Made by a program: the position numbers and the translations under genes
NCBI RefSeq assembly: GCF_913774285.1
Contig: NZ_CAJYHX010000019.1
Location: 1-64,000 of the forward strand
Direction of reading: 5' to 3'
Origin: an uncultured Sphingomonas sp.
GTDB taxonomy: Bacteria; Pseudomonadota; Alphaproteobacteria; Sphingomonadales; Sphingomonadaceae
Length of the DNA: 64,000 nucleotides
Part shown: one piece after another, positions 1-11,900 of the stretch
How the letters are laid out: each line of letters begins with the position of its first letter
Numbering within the stretch: position 1 is the stretch's first letter
Notes under the pieces: generated by a model
What the model was told of the DNA's origin: nothing
The model's database searches: none
What the model saw: only the letters and a program-made list of their open reading frames with translations

Positions 1-331
<331 letters not shown>

Positions 332-447
332 GAGAGTTTCACACCCCCATCGACAACCCTGGGTTGTCGCAATGCAGGGTGGATGAACGTCCAGCCTTTG
401 TGCACGATTTGAAAAACGTTTCCCTTTCGCCCACACCGGCTTCATTG

Positions 448-562
448 CTTGGTGGCCATAGCGTCTGTGACCCACCCGATCCCATCCCGAACTCGGCCGT
501 GAAACCAGACAGCGCCGATGGTACTATTGCTCAAGCAATGGAAGAGTAGGTCGCCGCCAGGC
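448..562 (+). rRNA. rrf: 5S ribosomal RNA
   Basis: The sequence has the 5S hallmarks: a start near TTGGTGGCCATAGCG, the CCCGATCCCATCCCGAACTC loop region, and a 3' strand GTCGCCGCCAGGCA that pairs with the start. It follows 23S after a spacer of about 116 bases in which nothing else is seen. The ends are estimated from helix I pairing. Confidence 0.95.
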
Positions 563-648
563 ATTGAAGCCGGTGTAGGCAAAGCACGGAAAACCAAAAC
601 CCATTCACATGTCCCCCGTTCTGCCTCCTTGCGAGGCACCAGCATTGG

Positions 649-2352
<1,704 letters not shown>

Positions 2353-2355
2353 GGC

Positions 2356-2502
2356 TTATTGTTTCACACCTTCGAGCTTGCGGGAATCCCGCGTCCTTTC
2401 GTGATGGCGTCGCGCTGCCTCTCGGGCGAGCAGCCGAACGAGCTCCGCCAGCGCCTGCTGCGTCTTCTCGTCTTCCACCCATTTGATACGGACAACGGCC
2501 AT
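2356..2502 (-). CDS. small hypothetical protein co-transcribed with the recombinase
   Basis: A 48-aa basic/acidic helical protein (MAVVRIKWVEDEKTQQALAE...) ending 3 bp before the recombinase start, which suggests one transcript. The ATG at 2502 was chosen; a TTG at 2541 would add 13 residues. No clear ribosome site is seen for either. An accessory or directionality-factor role is possible because of its position, but no known family is recognised. Confidence 0.6.
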   Translation of the reverse strand: MAVVRIKWVEDEKTQQALAELVRLLAREAARRHHERTRDSRKLEGVKQ

Positions 2503-2558
2503 GCAGCCGTTCTGGGATGACGCCTTCGGGGCGTGCACCAACGTTACAATTTTGTTAG

Positions 2559-3164
2559 ATGCAGGGAATGCGTCGAGAACGACAGCCCTGTCGCATGCGA
2601 TTGCCTGCCGGCTATCGCTGCCTTCGCGATGACCTTGGTGCGATCATCCGAGCCTATCGGCGCGGGGAGAGGGGCATGGGAGATCCTATCCCCCCGAAAG
2701 TCTTCGCCAATGACATCGGGATCAGCAGGGGCGCATTATCAAGGATAGAAAATGAGCGGGCATGGCCGGGGCCCGAGACGCTGTCCCGTATCATGGATGC
2801 GTTCGAGATCGACTGGCCGGTGGTGGCGGAGCGAGGGGACAATCCTGGCCCGCATCCGAGAACGCCAAACACCTGGCAGGAGGGACAACAGGCAAGCCTT
2901 TGCGCCGCTCTCCGGCGAGAGCGGCGGGAGCTTGGCTGGACGCTGGCAGAGCTCGCCCGGCGCAGCGGCCTTTCCGCATCGCAGTTGTCCCGCATCGAGC
3001 GCGGGCAGATCACACGATCCGCTGTGTTCACCTGGCACCCGGAGGACCTCAACCTTGTGAAGGAGGACCGTCGCGTCATCTTCGACCATCCGGTATTGAT
3101 GGACGTTGCCACCGGTCGTTTCGATTTGGAAAACAGTGCCGAAGGATGGGCAGCAGATGTCTGA
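2559..3164 (+). CDS. tandem helix-turn-helix (XRE) regulator
   Basis: A 201-aa protein with two Cro/CI-type HTH domains. The first (about 22-85) contains FANDIGISRGALSRIENERA, and the second (about 110-155) contains LAELARRSGLSASQLSRIER. The second is followed by a short tail that looks like the start of a sensory domain cut short (VFDHPVLMDVATGRFDLEN). It is divergent from the recombinase operon, so it may control integration or excision genes. Two XRE domains in one chain are uncommon but known. The start is the first ATG of the frame and is uncertain. Confidence 0.75.
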   Translation: MQGMRRERQPCRMRLPAGYRCLRDDLGAIIRAYRRGERGMGDPIPPKVFANDIGISRGALSRIENERAWPGPETLSRIMDAFEIDWPVVAERGDNPGPHPRTPNTWQEGQQASLCAALRRERRELGWTLAELARRSGLSASQLSRIERGQITRSAVFTWHPEDLNLVKEDRRVIFDHPVLMDVATGRFDLENSAEGWAADV

Positions 3165-3264
3165 TCTTTTCCGCAGCCCGGCGCGTGAATGCAGCCCGCT
3201 AAGCGGGGCTTGACAACCAGGCGCGCGCATGGCCGTTATTCATAAAACGTCTAATCGCCGAGGT

Positions 3265-5139
3265 TTACGGCTGCCAATCCGCCATTCTGAGAGCGTTTCC
3301 ACCCAGTTTCTGGAACGCCCGTTGCCGACACGAGAATACGATGACCTGTTGATCGCGTGCCTGCCGATGGAGTGCATCAAACATGCGCTCGATGCGGTCG
3401 TCGTCGGAGTAGACAAGTGCGTCGTCCAAGATCACCGGTGCCGGGCGCCCGTCGCGGGCCAGCAGGCGGGCGAAGGCGAGACGGGTCAGAACGGATAATT
3501 GCTCGCGCATGCCGCCGCTCAGACGTTCGACATCCTCCTCCTGGCCCCTGCGGATGATCGTCTGCGGAAGCAGACTATGGTCGTCGAACGCGATTTCCAC
3601 ATCGTCGAACAACAGCCCGAGCAGGGGCCGAAGCTCGGTCATTACCGGCTTCAAATAGAGGTCGCGTGCGTCCGAGCGTGCCGACTCCAGCGCCTGGGTG
3701 AGACGGGTCAGTACCGCCACCTCGTGCCCGAAGGCGGCTACACGCGCTTCCGCGGCTTCCAGCGCTTCCTTTTGCTCACGCCATTTTTCCTCGACCGCGT
3801 CGTTGGATCGGACGACAATGCGAGCATTCAGGCCAGCGATAGTTTCCCGCAGCTGCTGGATCTCGTTCGCTGCCGCCTGTTCGACCGAACGAACGCGACG
3901 AAGCGCCGACTCTGCCGCATCCAGATCGAGCGCGCTTGCATGTTCGGCATCATGTACCCGCTGGGCTTCCGCCAGTGCAGCCTCCCGATCGGCCAGGGCC
4001 GCCTGCAGCAATTCCAGTCGAGGCTGATGCTCTTCCGCTGGGCCCAGAATAGCCGCGATCTTCTCTTCCCGCGTGCGCAGGCTGGCGAGTGCCGTTTCCG
4101 CCGCAATGAATGCTTCATCGGCATGCGCACGCACCGGCTCTGTCGTGCGGATCGTCTGCATCGCATGGCGGCGGCGTTGTTCGGCGCCTTCGCAGGTGGC
4201 TCGCGTCAAGACGGGATCCGCCTTCACTTCGATTGGCGCCAGGTCGATATCGGCCATTGCAGCAACGACCTTGCGTAACTCGTCCAGCCCTTCCGGGGCA
4301 ATGACCTTGAGTTGCGCGCGCGCTTCATTCCCCTGCGCTTCTAGCTTCTGCACGCGGATCTGCTGCGCGCGCGCGGCCGCCAGGTCGGGCACGCCCATAG
4401 AAGCGAGCAGCGTGTGTCGATGCGATTCTGCCCTCTCCAGGCGATCACTATCGCGATCTTCAACGTTGGATCGCAAGGTGATCGTGCCAATGCCGGGCGC
4501 AACAAGTTGCGCGTGGCCGTCATAGCTGCGCTCTTCGCCGTGCTTTAGGGCGATGCCGCCCATGGTGAGGTTCGCGACAGCGACATCTTCATAGGCGACC
4601 ACCACGGACGGGCGGCCTGCATCCTGCACAGCGCGGATGCGGGCAATCTCCACGTCTAGATCCGCTAGTTCTTCCAGCGCCCCGTTCGGCAGGCGAAGTC
4701 CGGCGAGTTGCGCGTCACAGTGCTCGATCGTCGCGCGGACGCTCTCCGCATGTTGCAGCCGGTCTTCTAGCTCCTGTCGTCGTTCGGCTGCGTTGCGGGC
4801 CTTTTCTGCGTTCTCGATCAGCTGGAGCAGGTCGCGCGCGGCGATCTCGTCCGCCTCGGCCGCTTCCATCTCGGCTTGTGCGGCGGCAATCGCTTCGCTG
4901 GTTGCCCGACGGCGCGCTACCGCATCCTCCCGACGGCGGGTGACTGCCCCGCTTTCCTCCGTCACCTGACGGGCTTCGGTCAGTGCCTCATCGAACTGCC
5001 GATGCTCACGCATCGCTGTATCGCGCCGGTCGCGGGCAAGGTCGAGTTCTGCGCGCAGGGTCTTCAGTCGGTCGGCCTGGGCCCGGGCCGTCTCGAAGGC
5101 ATGCTCGGCCTTGGCGATGTCCTGCTGGCGCGCCTGCGC
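3265..5139 (-). pseudogene. C-terminal part of a YhaN/SMC-like ATPase (truncated)
   Basis: The frame encodes long coiled coils, then the C-terminal half of an ABC/SMC-type ATPase: signature motif RLSGGMREQL, Walker B region PAPVILDDALVYSDDD, and a late IVFSCRQRAF segment. This resembles YhaN/SbcC-type DNA-repair ATPases of about 850-900 residues. The N-terminal Walker A lobe is missing. The reading frame stays open upstream of the first Met (5013) and runs into a TGA at 5140-5142, where unrelated coding sequence of the opposite strand begins. It therefore looks like a gene cut by a deletion or rearrangement. Without Walker A it cannot be a normal ATPase. Confidence 0.75.
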
Positions 5140-5141
5140 TC

Positions 5142-5417
5142 ACCATCACGACCGTCGACGGCAAGGCGAAGCTGATCAAGGATACCGCATCGCTCGAAGC
5201 CGAGATCGCCCGGTTCGAGGCGGCACTGCAGGCGCTTATCCCGGATCTGGAAGGTGATGATGACGAGGCGGGGAGCCTCGCCGCCAGCCGCTACCACATC
5301 CTGAAATATTATTTTGAACCACTTCTCGAAAAAATTGATTGGTGGAACGAGCAGGTGAATAACGAGCGTCGCTCTGCTCGAAAGAAGCTCGCCGCGGATT
5401 TGAAAAGGCGCCTTTAA
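5142..5417 (+). pseudogene. 3' fragment of an unidentified gene
   Basis: About 92 codons (TITTVDGKAKLIKDT... to LAADLKRRL*) look like the C-terminal end of a protein. They abut the broken ATPase gene at about 5140 and have no start of their own; the only upstream ATG (4983) would read through the antisense of the ATPase gene. The residues are charged and helical, with one Trp pair (DWWNEQ). The family is not recognised. Confidence 0.5.
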
Positions 5418-5532
5418 AAGATAGCTCGCGACATTCTATATTTTTCCCCATTTCGTAAATGAGGGCATTTCGTTGGTCTTAAATCCGTTTGGAGGGCGGG
5501 AGCGACGACATCATTGCGCGTTAAGCGGCAGT

Positions 5533-6171
5533 TCAAGGCGCAAGCGCATCCGTCGGTTGACGTACCGCCGCCTCGACGGCGAGGCGTAACGTACCGCGTG
5601 CGATCTGATCGGGATTGCTTCCCGCCGGCTCGAATGGATCAATCAGATGTTTGTTGCGAAGCGACGCGAAGCCGTAGACCGTCGACCACAAGGAGAGCAG
5701 CCGCAACGTGCGCGCGTCTTCGCTCAGTGACGGCAGCGCCCATTCCAACTGCGCTTGGAGCGCAGCGCGGCCGGCATGCTGGTGCTCCAGCAGCGCCGGA
5801 TCAGGGGTCGGGCTCGTCAGTTCGCTTTCGTACATCAATTCCATAAGCCGTGGGTTCGCCTGGGCGTAGTCGACGAAGGAGATGCAGAGCGCGAGAAGCC
5901 GCTCCTTCGCGGTTGAACCAGAGGCCGCCGCCCGAGCGGCTGCAGCGCCAAGTTCCCCATAGCCGTGCAGCGCGATCGCCAGCAGCAACTCGCGACGATC
6001 CTTGAAATGATGATAGGGGGCCCCCGGAGAGACGCCGACAGCCTGCGCCAGCGTGCGCACCGATAAGCCATGATGGCCATGGTCGCGCACATGGGCCAGC
6101 GCCGCCTCGAGCAACTCTCGGCGCAAATCTTCGCGATGATAAGGCCGCCGCTCGGCGGGCTCAGCTGCCAT
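5533..6171 (-). CDS. TetR/AcrR-family transcriptional repressor
   Basis: A 212-aa regulator. The N-terminal TetR HTH (about 18-62) contains LRRELLEAALAHVRDHG followed by LSVRTLAQAVGVSPGAPYHHFKDR, the classic recognition helix and YHHF motif. The C-terminal part is a TetR_C-like ligand domain. It is divergent from the flavoprotein/deglycosidase operon starting at 6309, with a perfect palindrome (6227-6239) between them, so it probably represses that operon until a substrate-derived ligand binds. Confidence 0.9.
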   Translation of the reverse strand: MAAEPAERRPYHREDLRRELLEAALAHVRDHGHHGLSVRTLAQAVGVSPGAPYHHFKDRRELLLAIALHGYGELGAAAARAAASGSTAKERLLALCISFVDYAQANPRLMELMYESELTSPTPDPALLEHQHAGRAALQAQLEWALPSLSEDARTLRLLSLWSTVYGFASLRNKHLIDPFEPAGSNPDQIARGTLRLAVEAAVRQPTDALAP

Positions 6172-6226
6172 GGCTCCGGAACCTCCAGGCCCCGCTTACC
6201 TGCGCTCGAGCCACTTGCCAACAATC

Positions 6227-6239
6227 TAAGCGCCGCTTA
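6227..6239. promoter_or_regulatory. palindrome between tetR and the first deglycosidase operon (candidate TetR operator)
   Basis: TAAGCG-C-CGCTTA is a perfect 6-bp inverted repeat around one central base, in the divergent promoter. A second, looser inverted repeat GATCT-N11-AGATC lies at 6246-6266. Binding by the neighbouring TetR is inferred from position and symmetry. Confidence 0.5.
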
Positions 6240-6308
6240 AACAAAGATCTAATCACGAATCAGATCAGACCGCGGCGGAAGATCGCGATGGGGATGAGGA
6301 GCATACGG

Positions 6309-7535
6309 ATGGCATCAGGTCGTATCGCGGTGATCGGCGCGGGTCCGGGCGGCATGGCAGCCGCGCTTGCGGCGATCCGCGTCGGGTTCGATGTGGCGCT
6401 CTATGAGCGCGCCGCGGAAGTGAAGGCCGCCGGCAACATCCTGAACCTGTGGCCGCCGCCCCAAAAGGTTCTAAAGCTGATCGGTGTCGATACCGAGGAT
6501 CTCGGCGCGCCGTGCCAGGTCTTCTTCCGCAACGCCAAGGGCAAGAATCGCGCGGTGGTGAACCTGCCCGAAGCGGTGGTGCGCGAATATGGCGGCGGCT
6601 TTATCGGCCTGCTGCGCTGGGGGCTGTATCAGCGGATGCTCGCGGCACTGCCGCCTGGCGTGCTGAAGCTGGGGCATGAGCTGCACGACATGCGCGATAT
6701 CGGCGATTCGGTGCGGCTTACCTTCGCCAACGGCGCCACGGCCGAAGCGGATGTGGTGATCGGCGCGGATGGCTTGCGATCCATGGTGCGCATGCGGCTC
6801 TGGAGCGATCAGCCGATCCGGCACCAGCGGCTGCATCTGGTGGGCGGCTATCTATTCCTGGACGAAGCGCCGAACGGGATCGGCGTGCTCTCGCACAACC
6901 GCACCACCCAGGTAAGCTATACGCCGATCCGTCATGAAGGAAAGTCGGGCTATGAATGGTGGGTGCTGGAGGCGTGCGACCCCGATGCGCCGCCGCCGAC
7001 CGACCTGATCGGCTTCTGCCGCACACGCGCGGCGGGCTTCCCGGCAAAGGTGCAGGAACTGATCGCTGCCACACCGCTGGCGCATATGCAGCGCTGGGAG
7101 ATTCGCGACCGGCCGCCGCTGCCGCAATGGTCGAAGGGGCGGGTGACGTTGGTCGGCGATGCCGCGCACCCGACCTCGCCCTATGCCGCCTATGGCGCGG
7201 GCATGTCGATCGAGGACGGCTATTTCCTGGCGCGGGAGCTGGCGGCGGTCGATATCGCCGATACGGCGGCGGTGCAGGCGGCGCTCCAGCGCTATGAGGA
7301 TCGGCGCAAGCCGCACACCGCGCAGGTGACGCAAGGGGCCTATCACACCGGCCGCATGTTCCACCATCTGCCGGCGCCGCTTCGTCCGATCCGCGACCTG
7401 GTGTTCGATCACACGCCGTTCCTCCAGAAGATGGTGGGCGACGACATGCCGTCGCATATCGTGGCGCAACTCGCCGAGATCGAGGACGCGGCGCCCTACG
7501 TTCCCGTCCACCGGCGCAAGGAGGCCGCGGTATGA
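6309..7535 (+). CDS. FAD-dependent monooxygenase/oxidoreductase, group A type
   Basis: A 408-aa flavoprotein. The dinucleotide-binding motif IAVIGAGPGGMAAA lies near the N-terminus; an internal DG motif (VVIGADGLRSMVR) and the second FAD motif TLVGDAAHPTSPYAAYG follow, the pattern of PHBH-like (group A) hydroxylases. The ATG at 6309 is preferred to 6288 because GATGAGGAGC sits just before it. The stop overlaps the next start (ATGA), so it is translationally coupled to the deglycosidase alpha subunit. Its job may be hydroxylation of the aglycone or redox preparation of the glycoside; sequence alone does not decide. Confidence 0.85.
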   Translation: MASGRIAVIGAGPGGMAAALAAIRVGFDVALYERAAEVKAAGNILNLWPPPQKVLKLIGVDTEDLGAPCQVFFRNAKGKNRAVVNLPEAVVREYGGGFIGLLRWGLYQRMLAALPPGVLKLGHELHDMRDIGDSVRLTFANGATAEADVVIGADGLRSMVRMRLWSDQPIRHQRLHLVGGYLFLDEAPNGIGVLSHNRTTQVSYTPIRHEGKSGYEWWVLEACDPDAPPPTDLIGFCRTRAAGFPAKVQELIAATPLAHMQRWEIRDRPPLPQWSKGRVTLVGDAAHPTSPYAAYGAGMSIEDGYFLARELAAVDIADTAAVQAALQRYEDRRKPHTAQVTQGAYHTGRMFHHLPAPLRPIRDLVFDHTPFLQKMVGDDMPSHIVAQLAEIEDAAPYVPVHRRKEAAV

Positions 7536-8449
7536 CGTTTCAGTACGGGGTATCGCTGTACAGCTATACCGATGATTTCGGCACGGCGCTGACGCTCGAC
7601 GACGCCTTCTACCATGTCGCCGAGGCGGGCGCGTCGGGCATCGAGATCTTGGGCGAGACCCATCTGGCCAACTATCCCGAGCCGCCGTCCGAATGGTTCG
7701 ATCGCTGGTTCGGGCTCGTCGAGCGCTATGGGCTCCAGCCGACCAACTATGGCTGCTGGGTCGATACCTGCGTGCAGAAGCAGCGCGTGCTCACCGCCGA
7801 GGAAGCGAGTGCGCTGCTGGCGCGGGACCTGCAACTGGCGCACCGGCTGGGCTTTCGCTTCGTGCGGCCGAAGTTCGGCGTCATCGACGATGAGCTGACT
7901 CCGCACCCGGTGTGGGAAGGCGCCGTCGAGCGCGTGCTCGATCTGGCGGCCCAGCTCGATGTGGTGATCTGCCCGGAGATCCACGCGCCCACGCCGATCC
8001 GCCATCCGGTGGTGGAAGGCTATGTGGATTTCATCCAGCGCACCGGCACCAAGCATTTCGGCCTGCTGATCGATACCGGCATCTTCCAGGATCGACCCTT
8101 GCCCTATTGGCCTGGCGAGACACCGGAGATGCGCGAGAACGCGATGAGCTTCCTGAACGGCATCAAGGTGCCGGTGGAGCATCTGGCCGAGGTGATCGAC
8201 CATGTCGTCTTCATCCAAGCCAAGTTCCACAATATCGACGCGCAGCTGCACGATCACCACATCCCATGGGAGCGGATCGTGCCGGCGCTGAAGAAGCTCA
8301 ACTATACCGGCTGGCTGTCCAGCGAATATGAGGGCGTGCGCGATCCCTGGCTCGCGATCGATCAGGTGCGGCGCCAGCACGCGCTGATCCGGAACCTCGA
8401 ACGCGCCCATGACGCGCAGACCCAGAGCGGGGAGCAGACCCATGCTTGA
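7532..8449 (+). CDS. C-glycoside deglycosidase alpha-subunit-like protein, copy 1 (sugar isomerase TIM barrel)
   Basis: A 305-aa AP-endonuclease-2/sugar phosphate isomerase-like barrel beginning QYGVSLYSYTDDF. Metal-site candidates are E149 (CPEIHAP), D181 (LLIDTGIF) and E265 (SSEYEG). It is followed directly by a DUF6379 protein, the pairing of the known C-glycoside deglycosidases (DgpC/DgpB and CarB/CarC types), which split the C-C bond of 3-keto C-glycosides. At the position where copy 2 (17684) has His256 before IQAKF, this copy has Phe227; another His (H233) follows. That may mean an altered metal site or substrate. The first gene of the operon overlaps it by 4 bp. Confidence 0.8.
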   Translation: MTFQYGVSLYSYTDDFGTALTLDDAFYHVAEAGASGIEILGETHLANYPEPPSEWFDRWFGLVERYGLQPTNYGCWVDTCVQKQRVLTAEEASALLARDLQLAHRLGFRFVRPKFGVIDDELTPHPVWEGAVERVLDLAAQLDVVICPEIHAPTPIRHPVVEGYVDFIQRTGTKHFGLLIDTGIFQDRPLPYWPGETPEMRENAMSFLNGIKVPVEHLAEVIDHVVFIQAKFHNIDAQLHDHHIPWERIVPALKKLNYTGWLSSEYEGVRDPWLAIDQVRRQHALIRNLERAHDAQTQSGEQTHA

Positions 8450-8843
8450 ATGCGGCACGATCCAGAGCAGCGGCTTTTCCAACCTGGGCCCGGAGGGCGC
8501 ACGCAACGGCTTTCGCCTGCGGCTGCGTCAGCCCAACTACCGGGGCATGCGCCTGTCGCTGATCGAGGGCGTCGACGTGGTGGTGGACGGCGAGCAATTT
8601 GCCGCCGCCGGCAACCGCGTGCTGTTCCAGGGGCAGACCTACGGCCTCGCCGACCTCGACGCCGCAACGGAGACGCGCTGGCCGGTGGGCGAGACGATCG
8701 ACGTGCTGATCGATCGGCCCGGCGGCCTGCTGCCGGGCGTGCACCGGGTGGAGACGATCATCTGGATGCGCCACCCATATTTCCCGCCGCAATTCTGGCC
8801 CGTGCCGATGCGCGATGCGCGGGAAGTGACCATCGTGCTGTAA
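8442..8843 (+). CDS. C-glycoside deglycosidase beta-subunit-like protein, copy 1 (DUF6379)
   Basis: A 133-aa small beta-rich protein (GFRLRLRQPNYRGMRLSLIEGVDVVVDG...VETIIWMRHPYFP). It overlaps the alpha subunit by 8 bp, with GGGAG upstream of the ATG at 8442. DUF6379 proteins are the small partner of C-glycoside deglycosidases and complete the active complex. A paralogue lies at 18700. Cytoplasmic; no signal peptide. Confidence 0.78.
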   Translation: MLECGTIQSSGFSNLGPEGARNGFRLRLRQPNYRGMRLSLIEGVDVVVDGEQFAAAGNRVLFQGQTYGLADLDAATETRWPVGETIDVLIDRPGGLLPGVHRVETIIWMRHPYFPPQFWPVPMRDAREVTIVL

Positions 8844-8875
8844 GCGGCGGCACCCTTCGGTCGATTTGTCCGATG

Positions 8876-8904
8876 GATCGTGTCCATCCAAAGCATCGAT
8901 TTTC
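8876..8904 (+). promoter_or_regulatory. nod-box-like sequence upstream of the GH106 gene
   Basis: The stretch contains ATC-N9-GAT (8886-8900), the repeat reported for NodD binding sites. It also contains AAAGCATCGATTTT (8890-8903), which differs at two bases from the conserved nod-box core AAACAATCGATTTT as I remember it, in the same register. GATC stands at the position of the upstream GATG. It lies about 75-100 bp before the GH106 start. The regulator would be the NodD-like LysR encoded at 12255-13160. Confidence 0.5.
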
Positions 8905-8974
8905 CTGACGATACCGGCCGTGGCAGAGGGGGGGGGAAGGTTCGGGAAGAACCGGGGAAGAGGATGCCGCCATC

Positions 8975-11900
8975 GTGAAGCCGAAGCATCGCGCGACCAT
9001 GTTGCTCCGCTGCGCCGCGGGGGCGATCGCCCCCATGATCCTCGGGGGCACTGCCTTCGCGCAGCAGGGCGACCCGCTCGAAGCCGGGTTTCGCACGCCG
9101 CCGACCGAGGCGCGGCCGTTCGTCTGGTGGCACTGGATGAACGGCAATGTGACGGAGGACGGAATCGCGCGCGACATGGCGTGGATGGCGCGGGCGGGCA
9201 TCGGCGGCGTGCAGCTGTTCGAGGGCGATCTCAGCACGCCGCAGACGGTGCCCCAGCGGCTCGCCTGGGGAAGCCCCGGCTGGGCCGCCGCGTTACGCCG
9301 CAGCGCCGATATCGCGGATCGGCTCGGCCTGCGCTTCGGCATCGCGGCCTCGCCCGGCTGGAGCGCCACCGGCGCGCCGTTCGTCCAGCCCGAGCAGGCG
9401 ATGAAGAAGCTGGTGTGGAGCGAAACGCGGATCATCGGCGGGCGTCCCTTTGACGGCAAACTGGCGCCGCCGCCGGCGGTCGCGGGCTCCTTTCAGGACA
9501 TTGCCGATGCCGCGCCGCTCGCGCCCTTCTACCGCGACGTGGCGGTACTCGCGGTGCCGGAGGCCGATGATCGCTTGCGGCCGGTCGCGGCGCAGTCCGG
9601 CGCGGCGGCGATCGATACTGGCCGACTGATTGACGGCAGGTTCGGCGATGCGTTGAGCTTGGCCTTATTGCCCGGTTCGCGCGAGGCTCGGCTGGTGCAG
9701 GATTTCGGCCGCCGGGTGACGGTCCGATCGGTGACGCTGGGGGTGCCCGGCCGTCGCGGCTTCGGTGCACCGCCGCCTGCTGACGCGGTGCTGGAGGCGA
9801 GCGACGAGGGGCAGGCCTATCGCTTTGTGGCGCATCTGCCGGGAGGAAGCGCGCAGGTGCGTACCGCCGCCTTTCGGCCCGTTTCAGCGCGCTATTTCCG
9901 GGTGCGGCTTACGGTGCCCTCCGGGGCGGGGCTTCCCCCCGCCGCACCGGGCGTCACGCCGATGCCGGCACCACCCCAGCCGACGAGCGTTGCCCTGTCC
10001 GAGTTCGCGCTGTTCGCCCATGGCCGGGTCGACCACGCCGCCGAGAAGGCCGGGTTTGCAGCGGCCGATCGCTATGCCGCGATCGCAACCGAGCCCGCGG
10101 CTGGCGACGCCCCCATCCAGACGCGCCGGGTGCTCGATCTTACCACCCGCCTGCGCGCCGATGGCTCGCTCGACTGGCGGCCACCCGCCGGCAACTGGAC
10201 CATCCTCCGCCTCGGCTATGCGCTGACCGGCCATCGGAACGGTCCTGCCCCGGCCGAGGCGACGGGGCTGGAAGTCGACAAGCTCGATGCCGGCGCCGTG
10301 CGCGGCTATGCGCAGACCTATTTCGCCAAATATCGCGGCGCCGTCGGGTCCGATCGCTTCGGGCGCGCCGGCGTCACGGCCTTGCTCAGCGACAGCATCG
10401 AGTCCGGGCCGCAGAACTGGACGCCGGAGATGCTCGCGGCCTTCCGCCAGGCGCGCGGCTATGATGCCGTGCCGTGGCTGCCCGCGCTGACCGGACGCAT
10501 TGTCGAGAGCGCCGAGAAGACCGACCGCTTCCTCTGGGATTTCCGCCAGACCATTGCCGAACTGCTCGCCCGCAACCATTACGGTGTGCTGGCGGCGGCG
10601 GCGCGGGCGGAGGGCATGACCTATTATGCCGAGGCGCTGGAGGATCATCGCCCGCAACTGGGGGACGATCTGGCGATGCGGGCGCCGGCAGACGTACCGA
10701 TGGGCGCCCTCTGGACGGTGCCGCCCGGCGGCACCCCGCGCCAGACCTTCGTTGCCGATCTGCAGGGCGCCGCCTCGGTAGCCCATACGCTCGGCAAGCC
10801 GCTGGTCGCCGCCGAGACCTTTACCGCCTTCGGCGCACCCTGGGCGTTCGCGCCGCGCGATCTGAAGGCGACCGCCGACTGGGCCTTTGCGCTGGGCGTC
10901 AACCGCATCATGATCCACACCTCGCCGCACCAGCCGACCGAGGACAAGCCCGGCATGTCGCTCGCGCCGCAACTCGGCCAGTATTTCAGCCGGCACGAGA
11001 CCTGGGCGGAGATGGCGCGAGGCTGGACCGACTATCTGGCGCGCAGTGCCTATCTGCTCCAGCAGGGGCGGCCGGTGGCGGACATCGCCTATTTTGCCGG
11101 CGAAGAGGCGCCGATCACCGGCCTTTACGGCGAGACGCCGGTAGCGCTGCCGCCCGGCCATGGCTTCGATTTCATCAGCCGCGACATGCTTCTGGGGGGC
11201 CTTTCGGTGGCCGGGGACGGGACGCTGGTGACCAGAGGCGGCGCTCGCTACGCGCTGCTCGAACTAGGCGGGGACAGCCCGGCAGGCATGACGCTCGCGG
11301 CGCTGGAGCGGATCGCCGCACTGGTCGAGCAGGGTGCGACCGTAATCGGCGCCCGGCCGCGCGGGTCGCCGAGCCTTGCGGACGATCCCGCCCGCTTCAC
11401 CGCACTCGCGGACCGGCTCTGGTCGAGCGGCGCAGGCCCGCATGTCTGGACCGATCGCGCCGCGGCGATGCGCGCCCGTGGCCTCACCCGCGACTGGAGC
11501 CTGTCCGGCGCGGACGATGCGGCGCTGGGCGTGGTCCACCGCCAGCTCGCCGACGGGCATCTGTACTTCATCGCCAACCATGGCGCCCGGCCGGTGCAGG
11601 GCGAGATGTCGCTCCGCGTCGCCGGGCTGGTGCCGTCCCTCTGGTTTGCCGATACGGGCGAGATCCGGCCGGTGAGCTATCGTATCGAGGGCGGCCGCAC
11701 GACGGTGGCGCTGGACCTTGCGCCGGGGGACGCGGTGTTAGTGGTGCTACGCGGGCGTGCCGATACGCTGTCGCGGGTGGTGCCGGCGCCGCAATGGCAG
11801 CCGCTGCTGGCCATCGAGGGAAGTTGGGACGTCGCCTTTCCCGGCCTCGGCAACTATCAGCTACCGGCACGCTCGTGGACCGAGGCGCCCGAAGCAGCGC

